Shown: positions 59,610 through 64,000 of the stretch, in pieces
How positions within the stretch are numbered: position 1 is the stretch's first letter
How the letters are laid out: the number at the start of each line of letters is the position of its first letter
From: CCY15215 sp039194995
GTDB lineage: Bacteria > Cyanobacteriota > Cyanobacteriia > Cyanobacteriales > Spirulinaceae
Assembly (NCBI GenBank): GCA_039194995.1
Contig: JBCCVR010000005.1
Location: forward strand, 1-64,000
Reading direction: 5' to 3'
DNA length: 64,000 nucleotides
Translations under genes and position numbers: made by a program
Notes under the pieces: model-generated
Databases searched by the model: none
Told to the model about the DNA's origin: nothing
The model's input: only the letters and a program-made list of their open reading frames with translations

Positions 59610-60088
59610 GGTCAGTACCTCGATAATGCTAGAAGAGTTAGTTTATTTGTTTCAAGAATGGGGGTCGCGCGATTTAGGTTTTTTTGTTTGGTTGGAGGAG
59701 CGAATAACACTTACGGTTATTGCTTTCCGTAAAATCCCGCTTCTCCCGACTCAAATACGTTAGTATATTTTCTTGTCTGGCGGAGACGCTCGTTAACACC
59801 CTGTTAAACTTTTTCCCTGCGCTTATTTATTAAGATAAGGGGCGCACCAAGGAAAATCAACCGCAAAATCCCATCTTGACCAACTCTTTATATTTCTCTG
59901 GGCTTTTTTAAGGAAATTATGAACTTGACAGAAGAAATACTATCTTAGCTATGAGAATATCGTAGTTTTTACTGTGGCGATCGCTGTGTTGCGGTGATTT
60001 GCATCCACAATAACACGGAATTGCGAAATCGCGCAATTCCTTACGCTAAATTACGCAACCCTCTTTTCGCAATTTGCTAAAGTTCTTG
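59610..60088. other. 479-bp intergenic region
   Basis: Upstream of the PEP-CTERM gene (leftward) and downstream of the ABC gene. It holds an inverted repeat TTACGG/CCGTAA (59711-59716 and 59727-59732) about 100 bp ahead of the PEP-CTERM start, and a hairpin GGAATTGCG/CGCAATTCC (60017-60025 and 60032-60040) about 50 bp past the ABC stop, without a T tract. No gene was found. Confidence 0.5.
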
Positions 60089-61771
60089 TTATTTCCCGGA
60101 TTGAGGGGGTTTTGCGTCTAATAAAGGGGCTGCATTTAAGAGGATTTGCGTATAAGGATGTTGCGGATCGCTAAAAATTTGTTCGGTTTCTCCGAGTTCT
60201 ACGATTTTCCCAGAATTCATCACGGCAATGCGATCGCATAAAAATCGCGCGACCCAAAGATCGTGGGTAATAAAGAGATAGGTCAGATCGAATTCATCTT
60301 TGAGTTCTTGCATCAGATCGAGAACTTGGGTTTGCACGCTGGCATCCAACATACTCACGGGTTCATCGCAAATTAACAATTGAGGCTGGACGATGAGGGC
60401 GCGTGCGATCGCGACGCGCTGTTGCTGTCCTCCCGACAGTTCCCGAGGGTAGCGGCGATAATATTCTTCTACTGGAGTTAATCCCACTCTCTCCAACATG
60501 GCTTTAACTTTTTGGCGGGCTTCTGCGGGGGTGGCAAGTTGATGGATAAATAACGGATCTGCGATCGCGTCTCCTACCCGCATCAAAGGATTCAAACAGG
60601 CGAGGGGATCTTGGAAAATCATCTGCATCTGACGGCGCAGGAGGCGGAGTTCGCTAATGCTTAAATGGGTAATGTCTCGTCCCTGCCATTGAATGCAACC
60701 GGAAGTGGGGGCAACCAATTGTAAAATCGTGCGAGAGAGGGTACTTTTGCCGCAGCCGGATTCTCCCACCAAGCCGAGAATTTCTCCTTGATGGAGTGTA
60801 AAGTTGACTTCATCAACGGCTTTAATTATCTTTGCGCGTTGCTTCGTAAAAAGCTGTTGTAAAAAATTGCTTTCGAGAATGTAGTGCTGTTTTAAATCTC
60901 GAACCTCAAGTAATGGTGTTTGTGGGATGGGAGGGGATATTACTTCATCTTGGCTGGTTATTTGCCTATTTTCTTCCGCGATTTGAATATGCAGCGCCGC
61001 CGCGAGGAGCGATCGCGTGTATTTGTGTTGGGGATGGGAGAGAATTTCGCGGGTTTTCCCGGTTTCTACCATTTTGCCGCGATACATCACCGCCACGCGA
61101 TCGCAGTATTCCCCGACCATGGCCAGATCGTGAGAAATCAATAATAGTGCTAAATCTCGTTCCCGACACAGGCGGGTGAGTTCCTGTAAAATTTCCGAAG
61201 CGACCGTAACATCTAGGCTGGTAGTGGGTTCGTCGGCGACGATGAGTTTGGGATCGAGAAGGAGGGCGAGGGCGATCGCCACGCGCTGGCGCATCCCCCC
61301 GCTAAATTCATGGGGATATTGAGACCAGCGATCGCTAGGTATTCGGACGGCTTCGAGGGTGGCGATCGCTTTATCTTTGGCTTCTTTTTTGGAAAGTTGA
61401 AATTGATGGGAAAGTAAAGTTTCAACGCAGTGATCCCCAATCGTCATCAATGGATCGAGGCGCGTCATGGGATCTTGAAAAACTAAGGCCACGGCTTCCC
61501 CGCGAAATTGGCGCAATTCCAAAGGATTGAGATCGAAAACCGACTTTCCCTCAAAACTCACTTGTCCTTCAATGCGCGTCGCAGCAGGCAATAATCGCAT
61601 GGAGGCACGTCCCAAGGTTGATTTTCCGCACCCCGATTCCCCCACAAACCCCAATCTTTCCCCAGCATTCAGCGTAAAAGAAACATCATCAACCGCCCAA
61701 TCAACAATCTCCCGAGTCTGGCGAGTTGGATAAGCAACTCGCAAATTTTCAACGCGCAACAGATCGGACAT
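60089..61771 (-). CDS. Double ATP-binding protein of a peptide-type ABC importer
   Basis: A 560-residue protein with two ATPase modules of the DppD/OppD and DppF/OppF type in one chain, as in YejF and GsiA. Each has Walker A (GESGCGKSTLGR, GESGCGKSTLSR), a signature (FSGGMRQRVAIALAL, LSGGQQQRVAIARAL) and Walker B (LIVADEPTTSLD, LLICDEPVSML). Such proteins drive uptake of peptides, nickel or glutathione; permease and binding-protein genes are not nearby. It starts 19 bp after the zinc-ribbon gene, on the same strand. Confidence 0.93.
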   Translation of the reverse strand: MSDLLRVENLRVAYPTRQTREIVDWAVDDVSFTLNAGERLGFVGESGCGKSTLGRASMRLLPAATRIEGQVSFEGKSVFDLNPLELRQFRGEAVALVFQDPMTRLDPLMTIGDHCVETLLSHQFQLSKKEAKDKAIATLEAVRIPSDRWSQYPHEFSGGMRQRVAIALALLLDPKLIVADEPTTSLDVTVASEILQELTRLCRERDLALLLISHDLAMVGEYCDRVAVMYRGKMVETGKTREILSHPQHKYTRSLLAAALHIQIAEENRQITSQDEVISPPIPQTPLLEVRDLKQHYILESNFLQQLFTKQRAKIIKAVDEVNFTLHQGEILGLVGESGCGKSTLSRTILQLVAPTSGCIQWQGRDITHLSISELRLLRRQMQMIFQDPLACLNPLMRVGDAIADPLFIHQLATPAEARQKVKAMLERVGLTPVEEYYRRYPRELSGGQQQRVAIARALIVQPQLLICDEPVSMLDASVQTQVLDLMQELKDEFDLTYLFITHDLWVARFLCDRIAVMNSGKIVELGETEQIFSDPQHPYTQILLNAAPLLDAKPPQSGK

Positions 61772-61790
61772 TAGATAATTGATAACTGAG

Positions 61791-62408
61791 TTAATGGTCT
61801 GAATCGAATTTCTCGTCTTTAAACTTGTTAAATTCTTGCATATCCATATTATTGGCGGCCTTGCGCATTAAATAGGATAGGGCGTAATCGCCATTGGGAT
61901 GTTCGATTAGGCGATCGCCGAGGGCAAAAATAACTCTTGCCAAATCTTCACCCAATTTATCGATCAGGGTTTGACGTTCGTTGGCAATAGATTCTTGTTC
62001 TCGCATCTGCATTTGCCACTGGCGATCGAAAAATTGTTCGAGGGAACTGCTCAATCCCAACGCACTCAGTAAATCCCATTCTCCCTCATCGAACCAAAAT
62101 CCCTCGCATTCTTGGCAGCATTCGAGAAAAAATGGCTGTCTGTATTTGACTTTGGCACGAGAAAGATAGCGACGGCATTCGGGACATAATCCGGCTCTAC
62201 CATCAACGGAAGCAGGCGCAAAAGGAACATCGGTTTTTTGCCGAAGCAGATCGGGAGTTGCCTGTTTTGGTGGCTGTTTGCGCTGCCAGTCTCGATAATG
62301 TTTGCTGGAAATCCACATCCCTTTACACTCCGAACAGCGCTGAACGGGAATTTTTCCGGGTAATTGGCTGTCGAGTAGGACGGCATTTTTACATTTCGGA
62401 CATTCCAC
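61791..62408 (-). CDS. zf-TFIIB zinc-ribbon protein
   Basis: A 205-residue protein with two zinc-ribbon modules: CPKCKNAVL with RCSECKGMWI at residues 3-32, and CPECRRYL with CCQECEGFWFDEGEW at about 75-110. Each has the zf-TFIIB pattern of two Cys pairs. The rest is helical and ends in a charged tail. Small proteins of this type are widely found and their function is unknown. The gene is upstream of the ABC gene with a 19-bp gap, so the two may be cotranscribed. Confidence 0.85.
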   Translation of the reverse strand: MECPKCKNAVLLDSQLPGKIPVQRCSECKGMWISSKHYRDWQRKQPPKQATPDLLRQKTDVPFAPASVDGRAGLCPECRRYLSRAKVKYRQPFFLECCQECEGFWFDEGEWDLLSALGLSSSLEQFFDRQWQMQMREQESIANERQTLIDKLGEDLARVIFALGDRLIEHPNGDYALSYLMRKAANNMDMQEFNKFKDEKFDSDH

Positions 62409-62642
62409 AGACTTGCTTGCCTCCGATCGCTGACTAAAATTCTTCGAGTCTAGGGAAATTTTACCAAGTGACCCCCCAAATGGGAAATCGAGGCCGCTCG
62501 TTCTGGCGATCGCATTTTCCTCAATTATTTCGATGCCATGACAGAGAATTTGTACTCGCCGATCGCATCGTACCGAGTCAATTGGCGATCGATATCTGCG
62601 TTCGACTCAAGCTAACGATCTCGCTGAGATTTTTGTGATTTT

Positions 62643-63944
62643 TCAACTTTTTTGAGTGAAAAGCCAAGGGACGAGATAGCCGATCGCGACGGCACAAAAG
62701 GTGAGTAAAACATTGATGAGGTCTTCGGGCAACCATCGTTTTAAAAGATTGGCCTGTATTTCACCCACGGGAAAATCGCGATCGAGTCCCGCCGCGATCT
62801 GACTGGCGGTTCCATGGATGCGAATTTCCAATCCGGGGGGATCGTCGGGGTGAATTCGGATGTGGGGAAAGCGATCGATTCCTTGGTTTTCTTTGAAGAT
62901 CGGAAATTGATTGGCTTTGAGTTCCAATTCTTCCTTGAGAGAGCGTACCGTTCCCTTGAGAATTGTTGAGATTTGGAGTTTTTCCGGTACGTTTTCAGTT
63001 TCTAAGGTGCGATAAAATTGAACGTCGGTAACGGCTAATTTTCCCCAAAACCATTCAGAAGAGTTTGTTTGATTGAGTTCGGGTAAGGTGATATTGAATT
63101 TCGCCAGATTCGGGAGAGAAAGATAGAGTTCCGAAATCAAGGGAATCCAAGTAAATTCTATAATATTGTATTCTTCTGAAGCATTTTCGAGAGCGGGGAA
63201 TTGATAGCCTTCAAGTACGATCCGAAGTGGAGTATCGCTCACAGACAGTTGCAAAGGCGATTCGATCGAGAAATCGAGGTCTTCTTCCGCTTCTAATTCG
63301 GGTGGGTTCTGGGTTTCAAGGGTAAAATCGAGTTGATTGCTTCGAGCATCATATGTTAAATGTCTGATGTTACTTTGAGAGGGGAGATAGAGTTTTTCGA
63401 GTCCGAGAGAACTGGAATCCTCTAAATTAATGGGTTCAATAATCAGTTTGCTATCGGGATAGTTTAAATTAATTTCTAGGATTTCTGTATCGGCAAATTC
63501 AGGATTTTCTTGACTCTCAAATTGACCGAGTAGTATGAGGCTTTGTTGTCCTTCTAGTTCTATTCTTTGAAGATTGCGGATAGTATTCAAAAATAAGCGA
63601 TCGCTTTCTCCATTATAAGTAAAGCTGACTTCTTCAACAATTAAGTTCCCTTCAAATATAGCCTTTGCCGGAACGAAGAATAATCCCATAAAAAGCAAGC
63701 ATAAAATGAGGAGTGACAAGGCAGCGATTTCATGATATGATAGTTTTTTGAAAAGTTGTTTTGGCGTGAAAAGAAAAGTGCTTGTTTTGGGAGATCGTGT
63801 TTGAGTTTTTCTCAGTTTTTTCCATAAAAACGAGGCGATCGCATAAGTCTTTTCAATAATAAAAATAATTCCTTGCAATAAATAAAAGAGCAAATATTGT
63901 CCGCTCTGTAATAATCGTTTACCCAGTTTTTGGATGCTTTGCAT
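62643..63944 (-). CDS. Membrane hypothetical protein
   Basis: I do not recognise this 433-residue protein. It has two hydrophobic segments near the N-terminus (about residues 18-35 and 73-93), a long extracytoplasmic beta-rich region (about 95-405) and a C-terminal transmembrane helix (about 408-428). It is a bitopic or two-end-anchored membrane protein without enzyme motifs. The gene is alone on its strand; the 234-bp gap to the zinc-ribbon gene holds nothing notable. Confidence 0.65.
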   Translation of the reverse strand: MQSIQKLGKRLLQSGQYLLFYLLQGIIFIIEKTYAIASFLWKKLRKTQTRSPKTSTFLFTPKQLFKKLSYHEIAALSLLILCLLFMGLFFVPAKAIFEGNLIVEEVSFTYNGESDRLFLNTIRNLQRIELEGQQSLILLGQFESQENPEFADTEILEINLNYPDSKLIIEPINLEDSSSLGLEKLYLPSQSNIRHLTYDARSNQLDFTLETQNPPELEAEEDLDFSIESPLQLSVSDTPLRIVLEGYQFPALENASEEYNIIEFTWIPLISELYLSLPNLAKFNITLPELNQTNSSEWFWGKLAVTDVQFYRTLETENVPEKLQISTILKGTVRSLKEELELKANQFPIFKENQGIDRFPHIRIHPDDPPGLEIRIHGTASQIAAGLDRDFPVGEIQANLLKRWLPEDLINVLLTFCAVAIGYLVPWLFTQKS

Positions 63945-64000
63945 ATCATCAATCCAAAATTCAAAAAGGGGAGATGGGAAAATTCATATTTTAGTGCAAC

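Overview
The window is chromosomal DNA from a cyanobacterium. It carries psbK (photosystem II), a Tic20 homologue, PEP-CTERM secreted proteins, pentapeptide-repeat proteins, a methylglyoxal synthase/lipid kinase fusion and xisH/xisI-type genes. The octamer GCGATCGC (HIP1), typical of many cyanobacterial genomes, is very frequent, as is its GCGATCG core. Genes for structural RNAs, CRISPR arrays, integrases and intact insertion sequences were not seen. The species cannot be named from this sequence alone.

Layout. 1-3.7 kb: the end of an Rpn/PD-(D/E)XK family gene, an ankyrin protein overlapping a SagB-type oxidoreductase, and a YefM-like antitoxin whose usual toxin is replaced by an unrecognised lysine-rich ORF. 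3.7-7.2 kb: psbK, tgt, a conserved hypothetical gene, cobS and a HAD-like gene. 7.3-17.2 kb: a very long secreted TPS-CHAT protein, an isolated ureC, a membrane protein, a WG-repeat protein, an orphan histidine kinase and the MGS/lipid kinase fusion. 17.2-24 kb: an AAA-CHASE2 membrane protein, a long pentapeptide protein, and a MoxR-like ATPase with a VWA/metallopeptidase-like partner. 24.2-31.5 kb: a YoeB/YefM pair, uvrA, an overlapping pair of Mrr-like nuclease and TOPRIM-like protein (a possible defence module), a small secreted pentapeptide protein and a cytosine-deaminase family enzyme with an altered substrate residue.

31.7-44.6 kb is the most striking region. Three baseplate genes of a contractile injection system (gp25-like, gpJ-like, gpI-like) are followed, all on the + strand, by a tail-hub-like protein, a Cache-HAMP-cyclic-nucleotide-binding sensor and two large membrane proteins built from Ig-like domains, one of them with WD40 repeats. 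No sheath, tube, spike or AAA+ gene is present, although both flanks are visible. The gpI-like protein itself starts with an Ig-like domain like those in the membrane proteins, so the locus may encode a baseplate joined to a membrane scaffold. A membrane-anchored PD-(D/E)XK nuclease with a Card1-like C-terminus follows directly.

45.7-64 kb: a DUF2079 membrane protein and a duplicated copy of its 3' end flanking decayed xisH/xisI; a PEP-CTERM protein; a phospholipase-D-like lipoprotein; trmB and rpsF; an FAH-family enzyme; tic20; a sugar-type ABC importer without its ATPase; a GNAT enzyme with a membrane tail; the wreck of an ATPase/DUF3226 pair; an Asp/Glu/hydantoin racemase; a second PEP-CTERM protein; a double-ATPase peptide-type ABC protein; a zinc-ribbon protein and a membrane hypothetical. 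Heptamer tandem repeats sit directly in front of several start codons.
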